Source of the DNA: Clostridium paridis
GTDB taxonomy: Bacteria; Bacillota; Clostridia; Clostridiales; Clostridiaceae
Assembly: GCF_016765615.1 (NCBI RefSeq)
Contig: NZ_JAESWA010000010.1
Coordinates: forward strand, 62,001-126,000
Length of the DNA stretch: 64,000 bases
Direction of reading: 5' to 3'
The notes under the pieces are model-generated. The model was not told the origin of the DNA. It searched no databases and was given only the letters and a program-made list of their open reading frames with translations. Shown here in pieces: positions 52,107-61,590 of this stretch. Each line of letters begins with the position of its first letter. Within the stretch, counting starts at the first letter, position 1. A program made the translations under genes and the position numbers.

Positions 52107-52892
52107 ATGAAAAAAGCAGTATTTTTTGATATCGATGGAACTCTAATTGATTGTTTAAATGGATTAACAGATATTACTCCTAGAGTAAAAAAGGCTATAC
52201 GTAAGCTTCAAGAAAGAGGAGATTATGTTTTCCTGGCTACAGGTAGACCATATGCTTTTCTAAATGAAGCATTACTAAACTTTGGATTTAATGGTTTTGT
52301 GCTTACAAATGGATCATATGTAAAACTTGATGATAAGTGTATATATAAAGAAGCTATTAAAAAAGAAACTGTAAAAGAATTAGTAGGTAAATTTGAAGAA
52401 CTTAATATTGAATATATATTGCAGGGTGAAGAATATTCTTATATTAAAAATACACATAGAAAGCTGCATTCATTTTACGATTCTTATAAAATTTCTAAAA
52501 AATATTTAGAAGGAAATTATGTTCTTGATGAAGTGGACACATATAAAATTGAAATGTTATGCAAGGATCAGAAAAGTATAGATTATTGTTTAACCTTGGG
52601 TAAGGATAGTTTTGACTATATGCATGACCTAGAAGAAGGTTCTTTCGAGTTATATTCTAAAACTAATTCAAAGGCATCAGGAATTCTAAAGGTATTAGAG
52701 TATTTAAATATTCCTATAGAGAATAGTTATGCTTTTGGTGATGGGAAAAATGATATAGAAATGTTATCTACAGTTGGCTGCGGAATAGCTATGGGGAATG
52801 CTGATGATTACGTAAAGGGTTATGCAAAAAAAGTTACTGATACAGTACAAAATGATGGAGTAGCATTAGAAATAGAAAAATTTATTTTATAG
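52107..52892 (+). CDS. Cof-type HAD phosphatase
   Basis: A 261-residue HAD-IIB hydrolase. Motif I is FFDIDGTLIDC, motif II is FLATGRPYAF, and motif IV is YAFGDGKNDIEML followed by GCGIAMGNAD. Cof proteins dephosphorylate sugar phosphates or flavin/pyridoxal phosphates. AGGAGG precedes the ATG at 52107. Divergent from the DeoR gene; a terminator shared with the AraC gene follows. Confidence 0.93.
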   Translation: MKKAVFFDIDGTLIDCLNGLTDITPRVKKAIRKLQERGDYVFLATGRPYAFLNEALLNFGFNGFVLTNGSYVKLDDKCIYKEAIKKETVKELVGKFEELNIEYILQGEEYSYIKNTHRKLHSFYDSYKISKKYLEGNYVLDEVDTYKIEMLCKDQKSIDYCLTLGKDSFDYMHDLEEGSFELYSKTNSKASGILKVLEYLNIPIENSYAFGDGKNDIEMLSTVGCGIAMGNADDYVKGYAKKVTDTVQNDGVALEIEKFIL

Positions 52893-52898
52893 TAATTT

Positions 52899-52938
52899 AA
52901 TAAATAGCCTTCAACTATGATTGATGGCTATTTATTTT
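52899..52938. terminator. bidirectional terminator
   Basis: AATAAATAGCC / GGCTATTTATT (52899-52909 with 52926-52936) between the convergent HAD and AraC genes; its right arm overlaps the last codons of the AraC gene. Confidence 0.8.
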
Positions 52939-53933
52939 GCTTTTCTAAACTTTAAAGGAGTCTTTCCATATGTTTTTTTAAACATTTTAGAAAAGTTTGC
53001 AGAGTAATTGTAACCTACTTCTCTTGCAATATTTTCAATGCTTAAATCTGTTGTAGATAGAAGATTCGCAGCAATGGTCATTCTAATATGATTTGTATAG
53101 TCCCCAATGGACATATGATAATGTTTTGAGAATCCAGCCTTTAGTTTTTGCTCATTTAAATACACAATCTTACTTAAGGTTTCTATACTAGGAGGATTGC
53201 TGTAGTTTTCTGATATAATATCATGAGCTTTTTGAATAGCTCTGATATCAGAAGCAGTTAATTTTATTATTCTATCCTTACCAATATAAATATTCCCATA
53301 GTTAATTTGATTAGTAAAAGCATTTTCGGAAGATTTACTAACCTCATTATTCAAAATCGCAATGCACTCCAAGATTTTAGATTCTAAGTAAATTGAATTT
53401 AAAGAATTTTCATTAACCAAACTTTGTAGCTGGTGAATAATTCTCACTATTTCCATAGGAAGATAAGTATAAGTATAATTTGTAATAAAAGCCTGTAAAT
53501 CCATTATGTTTGGAAAATTAGGTTTAATTATATCTGTAAAATATTTTTCGTGTATAGTTATTTCAATTCCGTGATAATGTTGCCCTTTTTTCCAGTTTTG
53601 ATGACCCTTTAAATCTTTTTCAACAACGAAGAAATAGGAAGGGGTAAAAGAAGAAATTGGGTTATTCTCAAGTTTAAATTCAGTAATCCCTTTATAAACA
53701 AGCCCAAAGCGCATTAAAAGCTCTGGATTGTCAAAAGACAAAGAAAAATTCTGGGGTATAGTATAGTCTGCAATACCTAAATCATAATAACCTTCTCTAG
53801 AATAACTAATGAAGTAACCCAGTTCAGGTCTATTTTTATTTGTATATAAAGTATAATTGTCATCCTCAAAACTACTAAAGTCTAACTTTTTCAAAACAAC
53901 CGATTTAAACTCTTCACTGGACCTTACGACCAT
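52932..53933 (-). CDS. AraC family regulator of siderophore uptake
   Basis: A 333-residue AraC/XylS regulator. The N-terminal 220 residues are an effector domain; the C-terminal double HTH (about 235-330) has TIAANLLSTTDLSIENIARE and VGYNYSANFSKMFKKTYGKT. It is divergent from a ferric-siderophore ABC operon, the arrangement of YbtA/PchR-like activators that respond to the siderophore itself. The 21-bp tandem repeats at 53991-54045 are likely its binding sites. GGGGGTG precedes the start. Confidence 0.9.
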   Translation of the reverse strand: MVVRSSEEFKSVVLKKLDFSSFEDDNYTLYTNKNRPELGYFISYSREGYYDLGIADYTIPQNFSLSFDNPELLMRFGLVYKGITEFKLENNPISSFTPSYFFVVEKDLKGHQNWKKGQHYHGIEITIHEKYFTDIIKPNFPNIMDLQAFITNYTYTYLPMEIVRIIHQLQSLVNENSLNSIYLESKILECIAILNNEVSKSSENAFTNQINYGNIYIGKDRIIKLTASDIRAIQKAHDIISENYSNPPSIETLSKIVYLNEQKLKAGFSKHYHMSIGDYTNHIRMTIAANLLSTTDLSIENIAREVGYNYSANFSKMFKKTYGKTPLKFRKAK

Positions 53934-53990
53934 AAGAACACCCCCTATATAGAATAATAAGATTATAGTAAATAATAATTAAATACACAA

Positions 53991-54045
53991 GAAAATAATT
54001 ATATTAGATGTAAAAATAATTATATTAGATGTAAAAATAATTAAA
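53991..54045. repeat. 21-bp tandem repeats, likely AraC operators
   Basis: Two full units (AAAATAATTATATTAGATGT plus one base) at 53991-54011 and 54012-54032 and a partial third to about 54045. The period of 21 bp is two helical turns, so all copies face the same side, as AraC dimers require. Confidence 0.7.
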
Positions 54046-54064
54046 TATGGTGTCACTATTGAAA

Positions 54065-54111
54065 TGAGAATGAATATCATGTACACTTACGATAGTTGAT
54101 AATCAATATCA
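54065..54111 (+). promoter_or_regulatory. two Fur boxes
   Basis: TGAGAATGAATATCA (54065-54079) and TGATAATCAATATCA (54097-54111) match the 7-1-7 Fur box TGATAATNATTATCA at 12 and 13 of 14 positions. They lie directly upstream of the siderophore-binding protein gene, so iron represses the operon. Confidence 0.8.
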
Positions 54112-54137
54112 TATAGGATATGAAAAGGAGATATAAA

Positions 54138-55085
54138 ATGAGAAAAACTTCATTACTAAAAAAACTTTTATTAGGTTGTATGACAGCTATGTTATTCGTT
54201 GGTTGTTCAAATACAAGTTCATCCACTGTAAAAGAGGAAGCAAAGACAGTTAAAGTAACTGATGTTAAAGGAGAGGTAGAAATACCTGCAAAACCTGAAA
54301 GAATAGTAGACTTAAGCGGTAATAGTGATATTTTATCTATTTTGGGATATAAGGTAGTAGGAACTGCAAACAGTGATGCCTATGATTATAAAAAATTCCC
54401 TACATATCTAGAAGATACATTAAAAGGTGCAACAATAGTAGGATATAGCATGCAAGACACTATGGATGTTGAAGCAATAATGAATTTAAAACCAGATTTA
54501 ATTATAATTTCAACTGTACAAGAAAAAATGTATGATCAATTAAAAGAAATAGCACCAACAGTTATGATTAAATTAGAAGCTTTAAACTGGAAAGATGACG
54601 TAAAGGCATTCGCGAAAGTTTTCAATAAAGAAGATGCAGCAAATACATGGTTAGAAAACTATGATAAGAAAGCCAAAGAAGCAGGAGAAAAAGTTAAAGA
54701 AGCTCAAGGAAAAGATACATCTTACTTATCATTCTTAGCTAGTGGTGGTCAATTCTATGTATTTGATGGAGCTGGATTCGGAAGTGTTTTATATGAGGAT
54801 ATGAAGCTAAAGAAGCCTGAAGGTATGCCAGAACAAAAGGATATAAGTCTACCAGTTGTAACCTATGAAGGATTAGCAAAAATAAAAGCAGATCATATAT
54901 TTGTTTTAGCAACTGCTGATGACTTAAAAACTCTTGAAGGAAATGCAATATGGAATAGCTTGCCTGCAGTAAAAGCGGGTAAGATAACTAAATTAACTGC
55001 ATCACCTTACTTTAATCAAGGCTATAGTCCTATTGGAAGAGAAAAACTTTTAAATGAAATTGTGGAGAAGTTGAATGCAAAATAG
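54138..55085 (+). CDS. siderophore ABC transporter substrate-binding lipoprotein
   Basis: A 315-residue class III binding protein. The signal peptide ends in the lipobox LFVGC (Cys about residue 23), then a Ser/Thr linker. Two lobes joined by a long helix show PERIVDLSGNSDILSILGYK and LKPDLIIISTVQ (FepB/FhuD-like). ATG 54138 follows AAAAGGAG; an upstream ATG in frame lacks spacing. It delivers ferric siderophore to the permeases downstream. The promoter has Fur boxes and AraC-type repeats. Confidence 0.94.
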   Translation: MRKTSLLKKLLLGCMTAMLFVGCSNTSSSTVKEEAKTVKVTDVKGEVEIPAKPERIVDLSGNSDILSILGYKVVGTANSDAYDYKKFPTYLEDTLKGATIVGYSMQDTMDVEAIMNLKPDLIIISTVQEKMYDQLKEIAPTVMIKLEALNWKDDVKAFAKVFNKEDAANTWLENYDKKAKEAGEKVKEAQGKDTSYLSFLASGGQFYVFDGAGFGSVLYEDMKLKKPEGMPEQKDISLPVVTYEGLAKIKADHIFVLATADDLKTLEGNAIWNSLPAVKAGKITKLTASPYFNQGYSPIGREKLLNEIVEKLNAK

Positions 55086-56067
55086 TAATAAAAATACAAT
55101 AACTTTTATGGTTTGTAGTATTTTTGTTCTAATAATTGGGTTGTTCCTAGCTATAAGTCTAGGAGCTACCCATATTGGTATTTCTGAAATATGGCACAGT
55201 ATTTTTAACTATAGTGAAAAGCTGGAGCTAGTGTTAATTAGAGATGTTCGTATACCTAGAGCTCTCTGTGTGCTTTTAACAGGAGGAGTTTTAGGAGTAA
55301 CAGGAGCGATGATTCAAGGAGTTACAAGGAACCCAATTGCAGAACCTTCACTTCTTGGAGTAAGTCAAGGAGCAACTTTAGTTGTTGCTATCTTTTATGC
55401 TATCGGAATTTCAATAAATACTACAAATGTTATGATAGCTTCATTAATTGGAGCGGTTTTTAGCGGGGTTATAGTAATAGGTTTTATGTCGCGGAAAGCA
55501 AATAATAGCTCAATTACAAAAATATTATTAGCAGGAACTGCTATGAGTACTTTTTTTATTTCACTAACAACTATCGCTGGGCTTTTATCGAATAAATCTC
55601 AGTTCATTGCATTCTGGGTGGCAGGTGGCTTTAGGAGTGCAACTTGGGAAGATTTTATTTTGGTTTCAGTAGTTGGGATAGTAGGTTTAATAATAGCAAT
55701 ATTGCTTTCAAAGAAAATAAATGTACTAAGTTTAGGGGATGATGTGGCTATAAGCTTAGGGGAAAATCCTGAAAGAATAAGACTTATAGCTTTACTAATT
55801 ATGATACCAATGTGTGCTGCAGCAGTAGCAGTAGGTAAAAACATTGGTTTTGTTGGTCTTATAATTCCTCAAATTGTTAGAAAAGTATTAGGAGAAGATT
55901 ATAGAAAGATAATACCTGCATCTTTTTTATTAGGAGCAGTACTTCTAACCTATTCTGATATTGCTGCAAGAATGATAAATAATCCCTATGAAACTCCAAT
56001 AGGAATATTTACTGCTTTAATAGGTGTACCATTCTTTGTAGCTGTAGCAAGAAAGGAGAAAGGCTAA
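55075..56067 (+). CDS. FecCD-family siderophore permease 1
   Basis: A 330-residue permease with about nine to ten membrane helices. Family motifs: VLIRDVRIPRALCVLLTGGV, GVTRNPIAEPSLLGVSQGA, and the coupling segment GKNIGFVGLIIPQIVRKVLG. It overlaps the binding-protein stop by 11 bases and is followed one base later by the second permease, so translation is coupled. The two permeases form a heterodimer in the membrane. Confidence 0.95.
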   Translation: MQNSNKNTITFMVCSIFVLIIGLFLAISLGATHIGISEIWHSIFNYSEKLELVLIRDVRIPRALCVLLTGGVLGVTGAMIQGVTRNPIAEPSLLGVSQGATLVVAIFYAIGISINTTNVMIASLIGAVFSGVIVIGFMSRKANNSSITKILLAGTAMSTFFISLTTIAGLLSNKSQFIAFWVAGGFRSATWEDFILVSVVGIVGLIIAILLSKKINVLSLGDDVAISLGENPERIRLIALLIMIPMCAAAVAVGKNIGFVGLIIPQIVRKVLGEDYRKIIPASFLLGAVLLTYSDIAARMINNPYETPIGIFTALIGVPFFVAVARKEKG

Positions 56068-56068
56068 T

Positions 56069-57076
56069 ATGAAGAAAAGAAGTTTTAAAATAACTGCACT
56101 AGTATTATTAAGTCTAGCTCTTTTAGCGTTTATCTTTTATTTAGGATGGGGTAGTTATAAAATTGGACCTTCAGATATTATAAAAACTTTACTTGGACAA
56201 GGAACAAAGCTACAAAAGACAGCTCTAATAAATATTAGACTTCCAAGAATGCTTGTTGGGATTTCAGTTGGCGTAGCATTTGCAACCGCAGGAGCATTAC
56301 TTCAAACCATAACGAAAAACGAGCTAGCTGATTCTTCAATAATAGGAATTAATGCAGGTGCAGCAGTGGTAGCTGTTATTTTTATCTCATTAAAAACTGT
56401 AGATTATTATAGTGAACTTGGGACTTTATCTGTTTATGTGCTTCCTTTTATGGCTATTTTAGGTGCTGGGATTACAGCGATAGCAATTTATATTTTATCT
56501 GGGAGAAGTAAAATTAGGCCACGAAGATTACTGCTTATAGGCCTTGGAATAAACGCAGGATTAAATGCTTTTATTACCTTCTTTACTTTTAAAGGTGGAG
56601 TTGGCGATTACAATAGAGTATTGATATGGATATCAGGAAGCCTGTGGGGTTCTGGTTGGAGCTATGTAAAGATAATAATGCCATTAGTATTATTTATGTT
56701 TAGTCTAGTAGTATTAAATCATAAGAAATTGGATGTTCTTAATTTATCTGATGAGCATGGAATTTCTCTAGGACTAAACTTAAACAAGGAAAGAAAGAAG
56801 TTTTTAACTTATGCAGTTATACTTGCAGGTGGAGCTACTGCCTTTGCAGGAAATGTAGGATTTATAGGGTTAATATGTCCACATATTGCTAGAAAATTAG
56901 TTGGACCATACCATAAAAATTTTTTAATTGTATCTGCCCTTATAAGTGTAATAATAATTTTATTTGCTGATGCAGTATCAAGAAATTTATTTTCCCCTAT
57001 TGAAATACCGGTGGGTATTACAATCTCAATACTCGGAGTACCATATTTTATTTATTTGATGATGAAGGAGAACTAG
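56069..57076 (+). CDS. FecCD-family siderophore permease 2
   Basis: A 335-residue partner permease. It has INIRLPRMLVGISVGVAFAT, TKNELADSSIIGINAGAAVV and AGNVGFIGLICPHIARKLVG, the last being the contact with the ATPase. AAGGAG lies inside the end of the first permease gene. It abuts the ATPase gene with no gap. Confidence 0.95.
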   Translation: MKKRSFKITALVLLSLALLAFIFYLGWGSYKIGPSDIIKTLLGQGTKLQKTALINIRLPRMLVGISVGVAFATAGALLQTITKNELADSSIIGINAGAAVVAVIFISLKTVDYYSELGTLSVYVLPFMAILGAGITAIAIYILSGRSKIRPRRLLLIGLGINAGLNAFITFFTFKGGVGDYNRVLIWISGSLWGSGWSYVKIIMPLVLFMFSLVVLNHKKLDVLNLSDEHGISLGLNLNKERKKFLTYAVILAGGATAFAGNVGFIGLICPHIARKLVGPYHKNFLIVSALISVIIILFADAVSRNLFSPIEIPVGITISILGVPYFIYLMMKEN

Positions 57077-57877
57077 ATGGAAGCTATAAGTGTAAAGAAT
57101 TTATCTGTAGCCTATGAAAATAATTTAATAATAGATAACATGAATCTTTCAATTCCAAAGGGAGAAATAAGTATTATAATAGGCTCCAATGGATGTGGTA
57201 AGTCAACTCTTTTAAAGACTATAGCAAGAGTAATAAAGCCTAAAAGTGGCGATATTTTTATAAATGATAAGAATATAAAAAGTCAGAAAGAAAAACATAT
57301 AGCAACACAAGTTGCCTTTTTACCTCAAGGACCAGTCTGTCCAAATGGAATTACAGTTAAGGAGCTAGTTACATATGGAAGATTCCCACATCAAAAAATG
57401 ATAGGGGGCCTTAACAGCCATGATAAAGAAATTGTGGAATGGGCTATTGAAGAAACTGGACTTAAGGATTTTGCCGATAGGCAAGTAGAAAATTTATCTG
57501 GTGGACAAAGACAAAGAGCATGGATAGCTATGACTTTAGCACAAGAAACAGACATAATTATGCTAGACGAGCCAACAACTTATTTAGATATGTCTTATCA
57601 ATTAGAGGTGCTTGAAGTATTAGAAAGATTAAATAGAAAAAAGAATATTACAGTTGTTATAGTACTTCATGAATTAAATAATGCCTGTAGGTTTGCTAGT
57701 AATATTATCGGACTTAAGAAAGGTAAGGTTATTTGTGAAGGTATTCCTAAGGAAGTTATAACAAAAGAGAACTTAAAAGAAATCTATGGAATCGATGTTA
57801 AGTTACAATTAAGTGAAGATGGAAGTTATCCTATTTGTGTAGACTATGAACTTATAAGAGGACAAAATGAAAAATAA
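57077..57877 (+). CDS. siderophore ABC transporter ATPase
   Basis: A 266-residue FepC/FhuC-type ATPase. Walker A is IIGSNGCGKSTLLK, the signature is NLSGGQRQRAWIAM, Walker B is DIIMLDEPTTYLDM, and the switch His is in VVIVLHELNNA. It completes a full ferric-siderophore importer with the three genes upstream. Confidence 0.96.
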   Translation: MEAISVKNLSVAYENNLIIDNMNLSIPKGEISIIIGSNGCGKSTLLKTIARVIKPKSGDIFINDKNIKSQKEKHIATQVAFLPQGPVCPNGITVKELVTYGRFPHQKMIGGLNSHDKEIVEWAIEETGLKDFADRQVENLSGGQRQRAWIAMTLAQETDIIMLDEPTTYLDMSYQLEVLEVLERLNRKKNITVVIVLHELNNACRFASNIIGLKKGKVICEGIPKEVITKENLKEIYGIDVKLQLSEDGSYPICVDYELIRGQNEK

Positions 57878-59090
57878 AAACTTTATTATAGTGGTTATTG
57901 GACAGATAATTTCTTTGTTTGGCAATGCTATCCAAAGATTTTGTATGTCCTTATATATTTTAAATTTAACAGGAAGTGCTGCAATTTTCTCAGGGATATT
58001 AGCAATATCAACTATTCCATACATATTATTTGCGCCTATTGCAGGATTATTAGCAGACACAGTAAATAGGAAAAAGATAATGGTTTGTCTTGATTTCTTT
58101 AGTGCGGCCTTAATGAGCATATATTCATTGATACTAATAAGTGGGAAAGATAACACAATAATAGTAGCTATCGTAATGTTTATGCTATCTATTATCTATA
58201 CTTTATACACTCCTTCCGTCACAGCCTGTATTCCTCAAATTGTAGAAAAGGAACAGTTAGCATCAGCTAATGGAGTAATTCAACAGGTTGGGTATGTGGT
58301 TAACTTAGCTGCACCTATAGCAGCAGGACTATTATATAGTTTTATAGGGATAAAAATAGTTGTAATACTAAATGCAGTTAGCTTCTTAATATCAGCTATT
58401 ATAGAATTGTTTTTAGATATTCCGAATCTAGAAATAAAACAAAAGTTTAAGAATCCTCTTTTTGAATCTATTAAGGAAATGAAAAAAAGTTTCATATATT
58501 TAAAAGAAAAAAAGAAAGTTGTATTAGGAGCTATATTTTCTTATGCCCTTACTAATATTTTTGTAGTTCCGGTTTTAAGTGTTGTGTCTCCGTATTTTAT
58601 TAATGTAAAATTAAACATGCCATCAAGTATCTATGGCTATATAGAAGCAATATTTGTTCTAGGAATGATAATAGGAGGTATGTTAATAACCTTCAGACCT
58701 AGATCATTTAAAATGAAGATGATACATAGAACAATGTATCCAATGATAATAGCTATGGTAACAATGGGAATAGCAGCAGGATTAAGTACAGATAATAAAC
58801 TAATAACCTTAGGGCTTTATTCTATAGGGGGGCTTGGAATAATGTTATCATTATCTTTATCAAATATTATTTCATTAACTTATATACAACAAGAAGTAAG
58901 AGAAGATATGCTAGGAAAAGTAAGTGCATTTTCAACAGCAGTTGCTACAGCAAGTGTTGCACCAGGACAAGTAATATATGGACAGTTGATAGATATTAAT
59001 TTAGGTATTTCTACCATATTAATAATAACTTTTATATTTAGTATAGGAGTAGTAAATTATATAAAGTGGAATGCTAGTAATATAGAATAA
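57867..59090 (+). CDS. MFS transporter (EntS-like) of the siderophore operon
   Basis: A 407-residue, 12-helix MFS protein of the EntS/MFS_3 type: FGNAIQRFCMSLYILNLTGSA, the loop 2-3 motif GLLADTVNRKKIMV, and TACIPQIVEKEQLASANGVI. It overlaps the ATPase gene by 11 bases. EntS relatives export siderophores, but no siderophore biosynthesis genes are present, so it may export a stripped siderophore after iron release or one made elsewhere. This role is inferred from context. Confidence 0.88.
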   Translation: MKNKNFIIVVIGQIISLFGNAIQRFCMSLYILNLTGSAAIFSGILAISTIPYILFAPIAGLLADTVNRKKIMVCLDFFSAALMSIYSLILISGKDNTIIVAIVMFMLSIIYTLYTPSVTACIPQIVEKEQLASANGVIQQVGYVVNLAAPIAAGLLYSFIGIKIVVILNAVSFLISAIIELFLDIPNLEIKQKFKNPLFESIKEMKKSFIYLKEKKKVVLGAIFSYALTNIFVVPVLSVVSPYFINVKLNMPSSIYGYIEAIFVLGMIIGGMLITFRPRSFKMKMIHRTMYPMIIAMVTMGIAAGLSTDNKLITLGLYSIGGLGIMLSLSLSNIISLTYIQQEVREDMLGKVSAFSTAVATASVAPGQVIYGQLIDINLGISTILIITFIFSIGVVNYIKWNASNIE

Positions 59091-59160
59091 CATATCCGCA
59101 TAGTTTATCTCAGTTTATTGATAAAATGGTATAAAATGTATTCGAAAATAAATAATATTT

Positions 59161-59182
59161 TAATATTTTGATTAAAATATTA
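59161..59182. other. inverted repeat before the OPT gene
   Basis: TAATATTTT-GATT-AAAATATTA, a perfect 9-bp dyad about 100 bp before the OPT gene. It could be the end of the siderophore operon or an operator; it is pure A+T apart from one G and has no T run of its own. Confidence 0.4.
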
Positions 59183-59284
59183 AAAAAAGCATAAATATTT
59201 GTGTAGTAAAAGGTTGAAAAAGATAGTATTATATAAAAATCATGATATAATTATGGTTGTGAAATTTTAAAGGAGGTACATCTT

Positions 59285-61204
59285 ATGAGTAATAAGTTAT
59301 CAAAAGATGCATACGGTGGTGTAGCTGGTAAGAACTATGTTCCTTATGTTTCTAGCGGATCAAAATCTGGTGGAAACGTTGTCGTATTAATAATCGGTAT
59401 TATTTTGGCTGCTTTATTTGCAGCATCAACAGCTTATTCAGGTATGAAATCAGGACTTACAGTTGCCGCTGGTATACCAGGGTCTATAATAGGTTCTGGA
59501 TTTATAGCTGCATTTGCTAAGAAAAAAGGCATACTTGCTAAGAACTTAGTGCAAGGTATGGCAAGTGGCGGAGAATCTGTTGCTAGTGGTGTAATATTCG
59601 TATTACCTGCAGTTCTTTTAATAGGTTCTAAGGTTACTTTCATAGAAGGCTTTGGCGTTGGAGCAGCTGGAGTTTTATTCGGACTTGGAATTGCTTCCCT
59701 TGTTTATAACTATTTAATAGTTGAAGAACACGGTAAATTAATGTATCCAGAATCAATGGCTATATCTGAAACACTAGTTGCTTCAGAAGGCGCTGGAGAG
59801 TCAATGAAGTTCATGGGAATTGGTTTTGGAATAGGTGGTATTATAACTGTTATAACTAGTGCATTTATGAATCTAGTAAACAACGTTATAAGCTATGTAA
59901 ATGAAACTTTCTACAAGTGGAAACTTGAAGTTGAAGTTAACCCAATGTTATTAGGTATAGGATTCATAGTTGGAATGGAGGTTTCTGTAACAATGTTTGC
60001 AGGATCAATATTATCTAACTTTGGTATTATGCCATTAATAGGTTACTTTGCAGGTCTTGGAAAAGATGGAGCAAATGTATGGAATAATCCTGATGTTGCT
60101 ATAAATGCTATGCAAGTTAAACATATAGCAGGAAGTTATGTTAAATATATCGGAGCAGGTATGATGCTTTCTGGTGGTTTAATAGGAGCTATAAAGCTTA
60201 TTCCAACTATAATATCATCTATAAAAGAAACTCTTAATGCTAAGTCCTCAAATAATGGCAAGAACTCTTCTTTTGCAGTAATAGTATTACTTGCTGGTAT
60301 AGTATTAGGTTTTGTAGCTGGATTCATAGCTTCTAATGGTAATGTAACAATGGCAATACTTGCATCTATTTTATCATTATTCTTATCATTACTTTTTGTT
60401 ATAGTTTCTGGTCGTTTAACTGGTACTATAGGAACTTCAAATCTTCCTGTATCAGGTATGACTATAGCTTCTATAGTTATTGTAACATCATTATTTGTTG
60501 CAATGGGATGGAAAAACCCAGAGAGCAATAAATCATTACTTTTATTTGGTACATTTATTGTAACTGCTATTTCTGTAGCAGGTGGTTACTCACAATCACA
60601 AAAGGTTACTTTTGTAATTGGTGGAGACAAAAATGAGATGGATAAGTACTTTGCAATAGCAGGAGTACTTGGTGTTGCAGTAGTTGTTGGAACTATATTA
60701 TTACTTTCAAATCAACTTCAAATGACAGGTGATAATGTTCCATTTGCATTACCTCAAGCAAACTTAATGTCTACATTAACTGCTGGTATTATGTCTGGTA
60801 AATTACCTTGGGTTATGATAATTGTAGGTGTTGTAATGGGAATAGTACTATTCTTATTAAACCTTCCTATAATGGCAGTTGCAATAGGATTCTATTTACC
60901 AATATCTACAACTACTATAATATTAATAGGAGCATTAGTTCGTTTATTTGTAGAAAAAACTTCTAAGTCTGATAAAGAAAAAGAAGCTAAAGTCTCTAAT
61001 GGTATTAGTTTATCTTCAGGACTTGTTGCTGGAGCTTCTATATTAGGACTTATAGGAATAATATTCCAAGTGACAGGACTTGTAACAGGAAGTGGCCCAA
61101 GTGGGTTTGCTGCTACTAACGGAATGGCATATGTAATATTAGTAGTACTAGTAATAGCTACTATAATTCCTATATTAAGAACTAAGGTAAAAGATGCTGA
61201 ATAA
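59285..61204 (+). CDS. OPT-family oligopeptide transporter
   Basis: A 639-residue membrane protein with about 14-16 hydrophobic segments. Family signatures: STAYSGMKSGLTVAAGIPGS, VASGVIFVLPAVLLIG, YPESMAISETLVASEG and PVSGMTIASIVIVTSLFVAM. OPT proteins import peptides or metal-chelate conjugates with protons. AAAGGAGG precedes the start. The stop overlaps the PqqD-like gene by 11 bases. The reader of this pair should treat substrate as open. Confidence 0.93.
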   Translation: MSNKLSKDAYGGVAGKNYVPYVSSGSKSGGNVVVLIIGIILAALFAASTAYSGMKSGLTVAAGIPGSIIGSGFIAAFAKKKGILAKNLVQGMASGGESVASGVIFVLPAVLLIGSKVTFIEGFGVGAAGVLFGLGIASLVYNYLIVEEHGKLMYPESMAISETLVASEGAGESMKFMGIGFGIGGIITVITSAFMNLVNNVISYVNETFYKWKLEVEVNPMLLGIGFIVGMEVSVTMFAGSILSNFGIMPLIGYFAGLGKDGANVWNNPDVAINAMQVKHIAGSYVKYIGAGMMLSGGLIGAIKLIPTIISSIKETLNAKSSNNGKNSSFAVIVLLAGIVLGFVAGFIASNGNVTMAILASILSLFLSLLFVIVSGRLTGTIGTSNLPVSGMTIASIVIVTSLFVAMGWKNPESNKSLLLFGTFIVTAISVAGGYSQSQKVTFVIGGDKNEMDKYFAIAGVLGVAVVVGTILLLSNQLQMTGDNVPFALPQANLMSTLTAGIMSGKLPWVMIIVGVVMGIVLFLLNLPIMAVAIGFYLPISTTTIILIGALVRLFVEKTSKSDKEKEAKVSNGISLSSGLVAGASILGLIGIIFQVTGLVTGSGPSGFAATNGMAYVILVVLVIATIIPILRTKVKDAE

Positions 61205-61544
61205 TAACGAAGATGTTTTAAATATAATATATAAGATATCTGACAACTTAGAATATGAGGTAGATGAAGAAAACATTGTGACTATACTTATGAAACAAGA
61301 TCATAAGGTACAAAAGTTCTTTAGAAAGCTTAAGTTCAGGATTCCAGAGTATAAAAAGATCTCTTTAGATGAATATGGAAGTTGGATATTTTTACAGATA
61401 GATGGCAATAGAAACATAAAAGATATAGGAGAAAGTCTAGAAGCAAAGTACGGTGATAAAGTTCATCCGCTTTATGAAAGGCTATTATTATTCTTAAATC
61501 ATATAGATGTTAATTGTCACTATATAGAAAAAGTAAATTATTAA
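61194..61544 (+). CDS. PqqD-like protein coupled to the OPT transporter
   Basis: A 116-residue protein with the PqqD-fold pattern: winged-helix-like strands with ISLDEYGSWIFLQIDGNRNI, then DIGESLEAKYGD and a C-terminal helix. PqqD domains bind peptides and present them to radical-SAM or other enzymes (RRE fold). No radical-SAM enzyme or precursor peptide is nearby. Its start lies inside the OPT gene (ATGCTGAATAA), implying stoichiometric translation, so it may handle the peptide or substrate of the transporter; this is inference. Confidence 0.82.
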   Translation: MLNNNEDVLNIIYKISDNLEYEVDEENIVTILMKQDHKVQKFFRKLKFRIPEYKKISLDEYGSWIFLQIDGNRNIKDIGESLEAKYGDKVHPLYERLLLFLNHIDVNCHYIEKVNY

Positions 61545-61547
61545 TAC

Positions 61548-61590
61548 AAAAGAGCATTTTCCTATGTTAGGAAAGTGCTCTTTACTTTTT
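61548..61590. terminator. bidirectional terminator
   Basis: AAAGAGCA and TTTCCTA pair with TAGGAAA and TGCTCTTT (61549-61584), with T-rich ends. It separates the PqqD-like gene from the convergent small gene whose stop it overlaps. Confidence 0.82.
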
